Assembly: GCA_009772895.1 (NCBI GenBank)
Contig: WOUP01000026.1
Coordinates: forward strand, 1-42,297
Length of the DNA stretch: 42,297 bases
Direction: 5' to 3'
DNA from: Puniceicoccaceae bacterium 5H
GTDB taxonomy: Bacteria > Verrucomicrobiota > Verrucomicrobiia > Opitutales > Oceanipulchritudinaceae
Position 1 is the stretch's first letter. Each line of letters begins with the position of its first letter. Positions 25,344-33,501 of this stretch are shown piece by piece. The translations under genes and the position numbers were made by a program. The notes below the pieces were generated by a model. The model ran no database searches. It was not told the DNA's origin and was given only the letters and a program-made list of their open reading frames with translations.

Positions 25344-26240
25344 CTAAACGTTGGAATGGAGGTAACGAATCTCCGGCTCCAAATCGAGGTCAAATTCTGC
25401 CTGTACCTTCTCCTGGACGATCTCGACGAGGTGCAGCACGTCGCGGGCGGTCGCGCCGCCGGCATTCTCGATCCAGTTGGCGTGCTTGGGGCTGACCATC
25501 GCCCCGCCCTCCTGCAGGCCCTTGAGCCCCGCCCGGTCGATATACACTGCGGCGGGCGTGCCGTCGGGCACGGCCTTGAAGACGCTGCCGGCGGTGGGGC
25601 GTGTAAGCGGCTGGGTGCGTTTGCGCTGCAGCAGGTGCTCGCGGGTTTCACTCCGGATCTGTTCCGGATCCCCCACCCGCTCGAGCTTCAAGCGAGCGCG
25701 CAAGACCAGCTCCTCCGTCTCCAGAATATCCGTATAGCGATAGCGCGCGTTCACCTCCTGCATGGTCACGGTGCGGGTCGAGCCATCGAGCGCGAGCAAG
25801 TCCGCCTCCTGCACGAGGGCCAACATGTGGCGCGGGTCACCCTGCTTGAAACCGGCGTTGATGGCCACCGCTGCGCCGACCGTGCCAGGGATGCCGATCA
25901 AAAACTCGTAGCCCGCATAGCCCTCATGGGCGGCGAATTTCGCCAGGCGCGGCAGGCTCACGCCGGCCTCGGCCTCGATACAATCGCCCTTGCGCTCCAG
26001 TCGCGTCATCTTGTCGCGCGTCAGGATCACCAGTCCGTCCAGGCCAGCGTCGTCGATCAGGACGTTCGAACCGCGCCCCAGCCACCAGACCCGCAGGCCT
26101 TCCGCGCGCGCCCATTGCAACAGCGCGGGGATCTGCTCGCTCGAGGGCTCCGCCAGCCAGCGCGCGGGCCCACCGATGCGCCACGTCGTCAGGGGCGCCA
26201 ACGGCACGTGCTCTCGCAACGGAATGGGGGCGGACGGCAT
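25344..26240 (-). CDS. murB: UDP-N-acetylenolpyruvoylglucosamine reductase
   Basis: Reduces the enolpyruvyl group of UDP-GlcNAc-enolpyruvate to give UDP-MurNAc for peptidoglycan. A protein of 298 residues, the short (type II) form. Motifs: TTWRIGGPARW and LGRGSNVLI for FAD binding, FLIGIPGTVGAAVAINAG, then RYTDI, QPLTRPTAGSVFK with the catalytic Ser, and a C-terminal EPEIRYL with the catalytic Glu. It is a housekeeping gene inside a polysaccharide locus, tightly packed (10 and 9 bases) between UDP-xylose synthase and kdsA. This links wall and envelope glycan supply transcriptionally. Confidence 0.95.
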   Translation of the reverse strand: MPSAPIPLREHVPLAPLTTWRIGGPARWLAEPSSEQIPALLQWARAEGLRVWWLGRGSNVLIDDAGLDGLVILTRDKMTRLERKGDCIEAEAGVSLPRLAKFAAHEGYAGYEFLIGIPGTVGAAVAINAGFKQGDPRHMLALVQEADLLALDGSTRTVTMQEVNARYRYTDILETEELVLRARLKLERVGDPEQIRSETREHLLQRKRTQPLTRPTAGSVFKAVPDGTPAAVYIDRAGLKGLQEGGAMVSPKHANWIENAGGATARDVLHLVEIVQEKVQAEFDLDLEPEIRYLHSNV

Positions 26241-26250
26241 AGGCGTCTCG

Positions 26251-27189
26251 CTAGAGTTCGAGGTGCTGCTTGAAGTAGCCGATCGTCTGCTTCAGGCCCT
26301 CTTCGAGCGGGATGGTCGGCTCCCAACCCAGCTTCTCCTGGGCCAGGGAAATGTCCGGCTGACGTTGGAGCGGATCGTCTTGCGGCAGCGGGCGGTTGAC
26401 GATCTTGCTCTTGCTGCCGGTGAGGCGGATGACGTTTTCGGCCAGCTCGAGGATCGTGAATTCGCCGGGGTTGCCGACGTTGACCGGGCCCGTGAAGCCC
26501 TCGCAGTTCATCAGGCGCACGAAGCCTTCGATCAGGTCGTCGACGTAGCAGAACGAACGCGTCTGCTGGCCGTCACCGTAGACGGTGATGTCTTCGCCCT
26601 GCAGGGCCTGCACGATAAAGTTGGAAACCACCCGCCCGTCGGAAGCCAGCATACGTGGCCCGTAGGTGTTGAAAATGCGCACGACGCGGATGTCCACGCC
26701 GCTCTGGCGGTGGTAGTCGAAGAACATCGTCTCGGCGGCCCGCTTGCCTTCGTCGTAGCAGGCACGGATGCCGATGGGATTGACGTTGCCGCGGTAGCTC
26801 TCGGGTTGCGGGTGCACCGTCGGATCGCCATAGACCTCCGAGGTCGAGGCCTGGAACACGCGGGCCTTCACGCGCTTGGCAAGGCCGAGGCAGTTGTGCG
26901 CGCCGATGACGGAGGTCTTGATCGTCTTGACCGGGTTGTACTGGAAGTGCACCGGGGAGGCCGGGCAGGCCAGGTTGTAGATCTGGTCGACCTCAAACTT
27001 GAAGGGATCCACCACATCGTGGCGGATCAGTTCAAACTTCGGGTTACCGAGGTGCTGCTGCACGTTGATTTTGCGACCCGTAAAGAAGTTATCGAGACAG
27101 ATCACCTCGTGGCCGTCGCGCAACAGGCGATCGCACAGGTGACTACCCAAAAAACCGGCACCGCCGGTGACCAAGATTCGCAGACTCAT
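26251..27189 (-). CDS. uxs: UDP-glucuronate decarboxylase (UDP-xylose synthase)
   Basis: Converts UDP-glucuronate to UDP-xylose with bound NAD. A protein of 312 residues, an extended short-chain dehydrogenase. [12 protein letters not shown] (9-20) binds [23 protein letters not shown] (71-90) is diagnostic for [12 protein letters not shown] (115-123) has the catalytic Thr/Ser-Glu, and ACYDEGKR (Y145, K149) is the YXXXK pair in the UXS form. [10 protein letters not shown] and [10 protein letters not shown] follow. With the UDP-glucose dehydrogenase at 33502-34908 it completes UDP-Glc to UDP-Xyl. 21 bases after the epimerase gene. Confidence 0.95.
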   Translation of the reverse strand: MSLRILVTGGAGFLGSHLCDRLLRDGHEVICLDNFFTGRKINVQQHLGNPKFELIRHDVVDPFKFEVDQIYNLACPASPVHFQYNPVKTIKTSVIGAHNCLGLAKRVKARVFQASTSEVYGDPTVHPQPESYRGNVNPIGIRACYDEGKRAAETMFFDYHRQSGVDIRVVRIFNTYGPRMLASDGRVVSNFIVQALQGEDITVYGDGQQTRSFCYVDDLIEGFVRLMNCEGFTGPVNVGNPGEFTILELAENVIRLTGSKSKIVNRPLPQDDPLQRQPDISLAQEKLGWEPTIPLEEGLKQTIGYFKQHLEL

Positions 27190-27210
27190 GAGATACGTGT
27201 GGGGTGAGGA

Positions 27211-28185
27211 CTAAAGCTGGAGATCGGAGATCCAGGAGAGATTATCGAGATACCACTGAGCCGTCTGGCGGAAACCGTCCGCCGGCTTCACCACCGGCTC
27301 CCAGCCCAGCAAGCGGCGCGCCTTGGAGATGTCGGCGTGCGTGTGACGCATGTCGGAAGGGTTCTCCGGCTCGTGCTGCAAGACGGCCTTGCGGCCCAGA
27401 ACTTCCTCGAAGGCATGGATCATCCCCATCAAGGAGACAGGTTCGTTCCCGCCCCCGAGGTTGATTACCTCATAACCCAAAGGCTTGGCCGCCGCAATGG
27501 CACCGCGCGCAATATCGTCCACAAAAGTGAAATCGCGCGTCTGCAGGCCGTCTCCATAGATGGTCAGCGGCGTACCGTGATAGATCCAGTGGCAGAAGCG
27601 CAGCGGGCTCATGTCGGGCCGCCCCGCCGGGCCGTAGACCGTGAAAAAGCGGGTGACGCTGACGTCGAAGCCGTAGAGGTGGTGATAGCTGTAGGCCAGC
27701 GCCTCGGCTGCCTTCTTCGACGCCGCGTAGGGCGAAATGGGGGTATTGACCGGCAGCTCTTCCTTGAAGGGCATCGGCAGCCCCGCGTAGAGCGAGGAAG
27801 TGGAGGCCAGCACGATCTTGCGTGGACCGCTGCTCGCCCGCATCGCGTCGAGCACCGTCAGCAGGCCCAGCGTGTTGACCTCGAAGTAAAGCTTGGGCTG
27901 CTCCAGGCTGTAGCGCACACCCGCCCGCGCTGCCAGGTGGAAGACCGCCTCAAAGGGGCCGGCCGCGAACACCTTGGCCATCAGTGCCTCGTCGCGGATG
28001 TCGCCCTCAAAACTGGTAAAGCCGGGATACCGGGCCAGCTGCTCCAGGCGCCACGACTTCAGGCGCGTGTCGTAGTAGGAGTTGAGGTCGTCGACTCCCA
28101 CCACCTCATGGCCATCCGCAAGCAAGAGCTCCGCTGTCTTCCAGCCAATGAAGCCAGCGCAGCCTGTAACGAGGTATCGACTCAT
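27211..28185 (-). CDS. UDP-glucuronate 4-epimerase-like protein
   Basis: A protein of 324 residues of the extended SDR family. VTGCAGFIGWKTAELLL (6-22) binds NAD, HLAARAGVRYSLEQP is typical of UDP-GlcA 4-epimerases, STSSLYAG holds the catalytic Ser/Thr, and SPYAASKKAAE gives Y153 and K157. RFFTVYGPAGRPDMSP (179-194) closely follows the RFFTVYGPWGRPDM hallmark of enzymes making UDP-galacturonate. It would supply UDP-GalA from the UDP-GlcA produced in the same locus. The specificity call rests on that hallmark; another UDP-hexuronate epimerase is possible. A strong hairpin lies between cysN and this gene. Confidence 0.88.
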   Translation of the reverse strand: MSRYLVTGCAGFIGWKTAELLLADGHEVVGVDDLNSYYDTRLKSWRLEQLARYPGFTSFEGDIRDEALMAKVFAAGPFEAVFHLAARAGVRYSLEQPKLYFEVNTLGLLTVLDAMRASSGPRKIVLASTSSLYAGLPMPFKEELPVNTPISPYAASKKAAEALAYSYHHLYGFDVSVTRFFTVYGPAGRPDMSPLRFCHWIYHGTPLTIYGDGLQTRDFTFVDDIARGAIAAAKPLGYEVINLGGGNEPVSLMGMIHAFEEVLGRKAVLQHEPENPSDMRHTHADISKARRLLGWEPVVKPADGFRQTAQWYLDNLSWISDLQL

Positions 28186-28194
28186 GAGGAGCGA

Positions 28195-28224
28195 CCTTGC
28201 CTTGGCAAAACGGCCAAGGCAAGG
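28195..28224 (-). promoter_or_regulatory. Perfect 12-bp inverted repeat between cysN and the epimerase gene
   Basis: Arms CCTTGCCTTGGC (28195-28206) and GCCAAGGCAAGG (28213-28224) with a 6-base loop form a stable hairpin. It starts 16 bases after the cysN stop in transcript order and ends 9 bases before the epimerase ATG. No T-run follows on the minus strand, so it is not a standard intrinsic terminator. It could stabilise the cysC-D-N part of the message, mark an RNA processing site, or control access to the epimerase start. Confidence 0.6.
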
Positions 28225-28240
28225 AAAGGAAAACGCAACC

Positions 28241-29506
28241 CTAGCGGATCATGCCCGCGGCGACCGTTTCATGGGTGAACGGGTCGACGAGGATGATGCT
28301 GCCGGTCAGGCGGTTGCGGCGGTAGCTGTCATAAAACAGCGGGGAGGAAGTGCGCAGCTTCACGCGGCCGATCTCATTGAGGCTCAAGTCGGTGTCCTCT
28401 TCGATGCGGTGCAGGGTATTGACGTCCACCTTGTAGCGGATCTCCTGCACGACGGCCTTTACTTCCTTGCTGGTGTGACGCAGCAGATACTTGCCGCGCG
28501 GGCTCATCTTCTGCTTTTCGGAGAACCAGCAGAGCATCACATCGATGTCTTGCGAGACGTGCGGCTGATTGTTCTCCTTCACGATCATGTCGCCGCGGGA
28601 GATGTCGATCTCGTCCTCCAACGTCAGCGACACGGAGTGCGGGAAGTAGGTCTCCTTCAGCTCGCCATCGTAGGTGTGGATGGCCTTGACCTTGGACTTG
28701 AAGCCGCTCGGCAGCACCAGCACGTCGTCACCCGGGCGGAATACGCCCCCGGCGACGCGACCGGCGTAACCGCGGAAGTCGTGCCAGTCGTTGCTGTGCG
28801 GGCGAATGACGTACTGGACCGGAAAGCGCGGGTCCACGTGATTGGCATCGGTGCCCACGTAGATGGTCTCCAGGTGGTAGAGCAGCGTCGCGCCCTGGTA
28901 CCAGGGCATGTTGGCGCTCTTCTCGACCACATTGTCGCCCTTGAGCGCACTGATCGGGATGAAATTGATTTCCGGGATATCGAGGCGGGAGGCGAAGTCC
29001 TTGAAGTCCTTCACGATCTTGTTGAAGGCCTCCTCCTGATAGTCCACCAGGTCCATCTTGTTCACGCACAGCACCACGTGCTGGATGCGCAGCAGGCTGG
29101 CAATGAAGGCGTGGCGGCAGGTCTGCTCCACGACGCCCTTGCGCGCATCAATCAGGATGATGGCGAGGTTGGCCGTGGAGGCACCCGTCACCATGTTGCG
29201 CGTGTACTGGATGTGCCCCGGGGTGTCGGCGATGATGAACTTGCGGCGCGGCGTCGCGAAGTAGCGGTAGGCCACGTCGATCGTGATGCCCTGCTCGCGC
29301 TCGGCCTTGAGGCCGTCGGTCAACAGCGCCAGGTCGGTGTATTCGCTGCCCCGCTGCTTGGAAGTGCGCTCGACGGCCTCGAGTTGGTCCTCGAAGATCG
29401 TCTTGGTGTCGAACATCAGGCGGCCGATCAGGGTGCTCTTGCCGTCGTCCACACTGCCCGCCGTGGTAAAGCGGAGCAGCTCCATATCAAAGTAATTGTC
29501 GCTCAT
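28241..29506 (-). CDS. cysN: Sulfate adenylyltransferase subunit 1 (GTPase)
   Basis: The GTP-hydrolysing subunit that drives ATP sulfurylase (CysDN) to form adenylyl sulfate. A protein of 421 residues, EF-Tu-like. G1 TTAGSVDDGKSTLIGRL, switch I-type REQGITIDVAYRYF, G3 IADTPGHIQYTRNM, G4 CVNKMDLVDY, then FIPISALKGDNVV. Two beta-barrel domains follow. There is no fused APS kinase at the C-terminus; cysC is separate. 45 bases after cysD. Together with CysD and CysC and without a PAPS reductase nearby, it points to sulfation, not cysteine synthesis. Confidence 0.96.
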   Translation of the reverse strand: MSDNYFDMELLRFTTAGSVDDGKSTLIGRLMFDTKTIFEDQLEAVERTSKQRGSEYTDLALLTDGLKAEREQGITIDVAYRYFATPRRKFIIADTPGHIQYTRNMVTGASTANLAIILIDARKGVVEQTCRHAFIASLLRIQHVVLCVNKMDLVDYQEEAFNKIVKDFKDFASRLDIPEINFIPISALKGDNVVEKSANMPWYQGATLLYHLETIYVGTDANHVDPRFPVQYVIRPHSNDWHDFRGYAGRVAGGVFRPGDDVLVLPSGFKSKVKAIHTYDGELKETYFPHSVSLTLEDEIDISRGDMIVKENNQPHVSQDIDVMLCWFSEKQKMSPRGKYLLRHTSKEVKAVVQEIRYKVDVNTLHRIEEDTDLSLNEIGRVKLRTSSPLFYDSYRRNRLTGSIILVDPFTHETVAAGMIR

Positions 29507-29551
29507 TTGCGGAAAAATTTCTGGGTGATCGTTGACGGTTTGCCCTGCGGC

Positions 29552-30463
29552 CTAGAAGTAGCCCTGGCGCTTGCGGTCTTCCATGGAGGAGTCGGAGCGC
29601 TTATCGTCGGCCCGGCCGCCACGCTCGGTCACGCGGGCCGCCGCCACTTCGGCGATGATGTCGTCGAGGCTGGAGGCGCTGCTCTCGACCGCACCGGTGA
29701 TCGTCGCATCGCCCATCGTGCGGAAGCGGACCTGGCGCTTTTCCACCTGCTCGTCTTCGCGCGGCTGCACAAACTCGGAGACGGCCAGGATCACGCCGCT
29801 GCGCACCACCACATCGCGCTCATGGGCAAAGTAGAGGGTCGGCAGCGGGATCTTCTCGCGCTTGATGTATTGCCACACATCCATCTCCGTCCAGTTGGAG
29901 AGCGGGAAAACGCGGAAGTGCTCGCCCTGGTTGTACTTACCGTTGAAGAGGTTCCAGAGCTCCGGGCGCTGGTTCTTCGGGTCCCACTGGCCGAAGTCGT
30001 CGCGGTGGCTGAAGAAGCGCTCCTTGGCGCGGGCCTTTTCTTCGTCGCGGCGGGCACCGCCGATCGCGCAGTCAAACTGGTTTTCTTCGATCGCGTCGAG
30101 CAGGGTCACCGTCTGCAGCGCATTGCGGCTGGCGTTGGGCCCCTTTTCTTCCTGCACCCGGCCCTTGGCGATGGATTCCTCCACGCTGGCCACCAGCAGG
30201 TTCACCCCAAGCTCACCGCAGAACTCGTCGCGGTAGGCGATCGTCTCCGGGAAGTTGTGCCCCGTGTCCACGTGCATGAACGTGAAGGGGATCTTCGCCG
30301 GCCAAAAGGCCTTGCGCGCCAGGTGCGCCACACAGATCGAGTCCTTGCCGCCGCTGAAGAGCAGCGCCGGCTTCTGGAATTGAGCCGCGACCTCGCGCAG
30401 CACAAAAATGGCCTCGGACTCCAGGTGGTCGAGGTGGTTCACACGGTATGACGGGTGCGACAT
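29552..30463 (-). CDS. cysD: Sulfate adenylyltransferase subunit 2
   Basis: Catalytic subunit that forms adenylyl sulfate from ATP and sulfate. A protein of 303 residues, normal for CysD. PALLFSGGKDSICVAHLARKAF (32-53) is the ATP-pyrophosphatase loop (SGGKDS 37-42). FTFMHVDTGHNFPETIAYRD, CAIGGARRDEEKARAKER and PLSNWTEMDVWQYI are all family hallmarks, and the C-terminal ERGGRADDKRSDSSMEDRKRQGYF is the usual CysD ending. Paired with cysN downstream. A short palindrome with a TTGACA element lies just upstream. Confidence 0.97.
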   Translation of the reverse strand: MSHPSYRVNHLDHLESEAIFVLREVAAQFQKPALLFSGGKDSICVAHLARKAFWPAKIPFTFMHVDTGHNFPETIAYRDEFCGELGVNLLVASVEESIAKGRVQEEKGPNASRNALQTVTLLDAIEENQFDCAIGGARRDEEKARAKERFFSHRDDFGQWDPKNQRPELWNLFNGKYNQGEHFRVFPLSNWTEMDVWQYIKREKIPLPTLYFAHERDVVVRSGVILAVSEFVQPREDEQVEKRQVRFRTMGDATITGAVESSASSLDDIIAEVAAARVTERGGRADDKRSDSSMEDRKRQGYF

Positions 30464-30489
30464 GATAGAAAGGGTTAAAGTATGGTTTG

Positions 30490-30506
30490 TGAGGTTGTCA
30501 ACCTCA
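30490..30506 (-). promoter_or_regulatory. Perfect palindrome with TTGACA between cysC and cysD
   Basis: TGAGGTTG, one base, CAACCTCA: perfect 8-bp arms around a single central base, partly overlapping the cysC stop. On the minus strand its centre contains TTGACA (plus-strand 30496-30501), and a loose TTTAAC lies 16 bases further towards cysD. It may be an internal promoter/operator for cysD-cysN. The -10 match is weak. Confidence 0.35.
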
Positions 30507-31106
30507 GATTAAGCTGCGCTCACGCAAAAACTGCTCGAGCTGTTCCACGCACACCGGGAGTTCATGCGCCTCGGTATCGAGGATCAGATCGGCCTCGTCC
30601 GCCTCGGGCTCTTCAAACATTGAGTCCTTGCCGGTGAAGTTCGCCACCTGACCGGCCTGAACCTTGGCATACAGGCCCTTGGGGTCGCGCTCTGCACAGG
30701 TCTCGAAGCTGGCGCGCACGTAGACTTCCACGAAGTCGCCCTGCCCCACGATTTCCTTGGCCGCCCGACGCAGCTCGCGGCGCGGCGTGATGAACGAGCA
30801 AAGCGTGATGACGCCGGTATTGAGGTAGAGCTTGGAGACCTCGGCAATGCGGCGGATGTTTTCCTGCCGGTCCTCATCGGTGAAGCCCAGGTTGCTGTTC
30901 AGCCCGCTGCGGATGTTATCGCCGTCCAGGATCTGGGTCAGCTTGCCGCGGCTGTGCAGGAGGCGCTCGAAGGCATTGGCGATCGTGCTCTTGCCCGAGC
31001 CGCTGAGCCCGTAGAGCCACACCACCACGCCGCGTTGGCCCAGCAGGCGTTCCTTGTCTTCCCGGCGCAACATGCGCTCGAATTCAGGATAAATATTCTC
31101 AGCCAT
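30504..31106 (-). CDS. cysC: Adenylylsulfate kinase
   Basis: Phosphorylates APS to PAPS, the sulfate donor for sulfotransferases. A protein of 200 residues from the ATG at 31106; the frame is open to 31175 with another ATG at 31118. VVVWLYGLSGSGKSTIANAFERLL has the P-loop (33-41), QILDGDNIRSGLNSNLGFT the DGDN APS site, and ITLCSFITPRRELR and VEVYVRASFETCAERDPKGLYAKVQAG follow as in other CysC. The last 40 residues are acidic. It follows the GbsR-like gene after 125 bases and precedes cysD by 40. Confidence 0.94.
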   Translation of the reverse strand: MAENIYPEFERMLRREDKERLLGQRGVVVWLYGLSGSGKSTIANAFERLLHSRGKLTQILDGDNIRSGLNSNLGFTDEDRQENIRRIAEVSKLYLNTGVITLCSFITPRRELRRAAKEIVGQGDFVEVYVRASFETCAERDPKGLYAKVQAGQVANFTGKDSMFEEPEADEADLILDTEAHELPVCVEQLEQFLRERSLI

Positions 31107-31231
31107 TTCAGGAAACATTGCGGGCGGCCACGCTGCCGCCCTTGGTCGCTTTCCCCTTTTCCGGCGAAAAACCAATCGAAGACCAGACTAAACTGCGAGA
31201 TACGGCTGCCATGGGGCGGCCGGAGAGAGGA

Positions 31232-31726
31232 CTAGCCGATCACGTTGCGGACCAGCGGTAAAATCTGACGCGACTTGCGGTACCAGTTACGCAGGCGCTC
31301 GAGGTTCTTTTTCAAATGCACGGCATTCGGGTCGTCCGGATCGATCGCGTCGCCAATGCGGTCGAGGCGATCGGCTCCATGCTCCAGGTGCGGCTCCACC
31401 CGCTCGCGCAGGAAGCCGTTGGCCAGTTTGCGCAGGCGGCGCTCCGCCGTAAAGTGGTCGCGACGCTGCCCCGGCAGGTAGACGACCTGCACCGCGTTGA
31501 GGTTTTGCAGAAAGCGCAGACCCTGGCTCGCCGAGCCCTTGCTGATCTGCAGGATCGTGACGATCGCATCCAGCGACAGCGGCTCCGCCGTGGCATAAAG
31601 CAAGCCGTAGATGGCGCCGACCGACTTGGGCAGGCCCAGATTGTGCCCGAAGTGCATGAACAACTCCACCATCTCGTGCTGGGCAGCGCTCATGCGGGTG
31701 TCGGAATCTGCAGAAGAACCGGACAT
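31232..31726 (-). CDS. GbsR/MarR-type transcriptional regulator
   Basis: A protein of 164 residues. After a short N-terminus, HEMVELFMHFGHNLGLPKSVGAIYGLLYATAEPLSLDAIVTILQISKGSASQGLRFLQNLNAVQVVYLPGQRRDHFTAE forms a winged helix of the GbsR type (helix-turn-helix at about residues 50-85, wing at 85-100), with a helical dimerisation tail. GbsR relatives control osmolyte uptake and synthesis in Bacillus. Here the gene heads the cysC-cysD-cysN sulfation genes, and a perfect 12-bp inverted repeat lies 26 bases upstream of its ATG, so autoregulation and control of the genes below it are likely. The inducing signal cannot be read from the sequence. Confidence 0.85.
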   Translation of the reverse strand: MSGSSADSDTRMSAAQHEMVELFMHFGHNLGLPKSVGAIYGLLYATAEPLSLDAIVTILQISKGSASQGLRFLQNLNAVQVVYLPGQRRDHFTAERRLRKLANGFLRERVEPHLEHGADRLDRIGDAIDPDDPNAVHLKKNLERLRNWYRKSRQILPLVRNVIG

Positions 31727-31752
31727 TCAGCCCAGCATCCAAGACGGATCCT

Positions 31753-31782
31753 CAATTTGTTCAATCATTTTTGAACAAATTG
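31753..31782. promoter_or_regulatory. Operator-like perfect inverted repeat upstream of the GbsR-like gene
   Basis: CAATTTGTTCAA (31753-31764) and TTGAACAAATTG (31771-31782) are exact 12-bp inverted repeats with a 6-base spacer. They lie in an AT-rich island between the ligase stop (31808) and the regulator start (31726). The symmetry and the length per half-site suit a dimeric winged-helix regulator. No T-run follows on the minus strand, so it is not a terminator. Confidence 0.75.
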
Positions 31783-31807
31783 ACGCTTTTATAACATTTC
31801 CTGAATC

Positions 31808-33475
31808 TTACGCCCCGGCCGCATCCGACGCCTCCGGGGCTTCTTCGATCCCCCCGCCCCGACGGCGACGCTTCTTCCGGACCGCGGCCTGGTCCTTGAC
31901 CTCGGCCCAGCGAGCCGTGCAGACGATCATCAAGGCCGTGAAGGAATGGATCGAGGGGGTCAGGTGGTGAAAGTCGATCAGCGCCGTCAACAACATGCCC
32001 GTCGTCCCGGCCAGGAGCATCCAGCCCGCCGCATCCAGACGCCGCAAATGCCAGAGCACCTTGAAATACCAGCAGGCGACGACAGCGAAGAGCAGGCCGA
32101 AGCCGACCAACCCCAACTCGACCAGAAATTGCGCCCAGTCGTTGTGCACGGCGTTGAGCGTCACCCGGTGCTTCTTGGGCCTCAACTTGCCCGTGGTGTG
32201 ATAATAGGTCCAATCCAGGTTCTTCCATTCGCCCGTATCCCGGTCGAAGGTGCCCCGGTATTTGTAGTAGACCAGGTCGGGATACTCATCCAGCCGCGTC
32301 AGATAGCAGTAGCGGAAGCTGCCCGCGCCCCAGCCGTAGAACTTGCGCTCCTGCCACATCTCGAGCGCCACCTCCGTCGCCCGCACCCGGTCGATCATGC
32401 GCCAGTTGGCCAGGTCTTCCCGCATCTGACGCAACTCACGCTTGTAGTTCTTCTCCTGGGCCCCATAGGCGCTATGCTCGGTCAAGTAGACGGAACCGCC
32501 CAGTCCCGCCGCCATCAGCACCCCGATGACCACCAGTCCGCCCCACTGGCGCTCCCTGATGCTGGTGATGCAGAAAAGCAGGAGCGCGAAAGCCCAGACC
32601 CCGATCAAGTAGGCCAGGGGGCCGCGGTCGAAGATCCGCACTTCCGCTACCGTAAACAGCAATGCGCCAAGGAAAAAGATCCAGTGAGGGCCCGCGTGCT
32701 GCCCGCGCTGACGTGCCTGGCGCCAATAAAGGAAGAACAGACTGAGGCAGAGCGCCGTCGCCAGCGACATGAAGTAGCCGACGTGCGCCTTGGCCACGAT
32801 GGTGCCGAAAAAGAGCGGGTACTGATAGCGGGAGGGCTTCCAGATACCGAGCACGCGCTCGAAGCGCATGAAGTCCATGTAAAAGGCGCCCGCCAGCCAG
32901 ACGAGCAGGCCGATGGCGAGCCAACCCAGGCACATGCGCCAGGCCCGCCGGTTGCGCAGCCCCACCGCCAGCGCACAGGTCAGCAACCAGCTGTTGGCAA
33001 ACAACAGGAAGAACTTGAGCGGGTTGTCCTTGTCGATACGGGCCAGAACCGACGACGGCAGCCACTCGATATGCTCCACGGTATGCAACCTCAGCCCTTT
33101 GGCGACGACCTGGGGCTCAACCCGAATATTGTAGGCCGAGATCAGCATGTAGCTCAGCAACAGCACGCCCAGCCAGAAGACCGGGTGCTGTAACAAAGCG
33201 CGGGCATTCTGGCGCGGCGAGCCAACATCCCCCGTGCGATCGCCTGGCAGGGGCCAGAAGAGCGTCGAAAATCCGACGACAGCCACGCCGGTCGCCGCGG
33301 CCTGCCAGTACCAGATCAGGCCGCTGGCCATCCAGAGCAGGAAGAAGTAGGCGAAGAGCACGCCGCCCAACACCACCTTCTCGCGCAGCGTAAAGGGCTC
33401 CAGCGACCAGCTGGAACCCCGTTTTGTCGTAGCCTGGCGTCGAAACGCCTCTACCGATGCCTGATGACGCGCCAT
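31808..33475 (-). CDS. O-antigen ligase family protein
   Basis: A protein of 555 residues with about 11-12 membrane helices. A long periplasmic loop (residues about 330-455) ends in VTLNAVHNDWAQFLVELGLVGFGLLFAVV, the H-N-x-x-x-Q-x-x-x-E-x-G signature of the WaaL/PF04932 ligase family. LALEMWQERKFYGWGAGSFRYCY before it is the usual P.GvG.g.f-like segment. The C-terminus is a basic cytoplasmic tail (KKRRRRGG). It would attach exported glycan to lipid A-core or another acceptor in the periplasm, the step an ABC-exported polymer needs. It follows the UDP-glucose dehydrogenase gene by 26 bases. Confidence 0.87.
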   Translation of the reverse strand: MARHQASVEAFRRQATTKRGSSWSLEPFTLREKVVLGGVLFAYFFLLWMASGLIWYWQAAATGVAVVGFSTLFWPLPGDRTGDVGSPRQNARALLQHPVFWLGVLLLSYMLISAYNIRVEPQVVAKGLRLHTVEHIEWLPSSVLARIDKDNPLKFFLLFANSWLLTCALAVGLRNRRAWRMCLGWLAIGLLVWLAGAFYMDFMRFERVLGIWKPSRYQYPLFFGTIVAKAHVGYFMSLATALCLSLFFLYWRQARQRGQHAGPHWIFFLGALLFTVAEVRIFDRGPLAYLIGVWAFALLLFCITSIRERQWGGLVVIGVLMAAGLGGSVYLTEHSAYGAQEKNYKRELRQMREDLANWRMIDRVRATEVALEMWQERKFYGWGAGSFRYCYLTRLDEYPDLVYYKYRGTFDRDTGEWKNLDWTYYHTTGKLRPKKHRVTLNAVHNDWAQFLVELGLVGFGLLFAVVACWYFKVLWHLRRLDAAGWMLLAGTTGMLLTALIDFHHLTPSIHSFTALMIVCTARWAEVKDQAAVRKKRRRRGGGIEEAPEASDAAGA

Positions 33476-33501
33476 AGAGAAACGCGAGGCACTATCCGCC
33501 C

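Noticed and set aside
24645-26273. Long plus-strand open frame (542 codons) across kdsA and murB
   Set aside because: It is antisense to two genes with complete family motifs. In GC-rich DNA the opposite strand stays open by codon bias, and its translation has no recognisable domain.
28082-30451. Plus-strand open frame of 789 codons across cysN and cysD
   Set aside because: Antisense to cysN and cysD, whose catalytic motifs are intact. The translated product has no domain.
31122-31141. GGGCGGC / GCCGCCC hairpin before cysC
   Set aside because: A 7-bp GC stem in GC-rich DNA without T-run; could be chance, so not listed as a feature.
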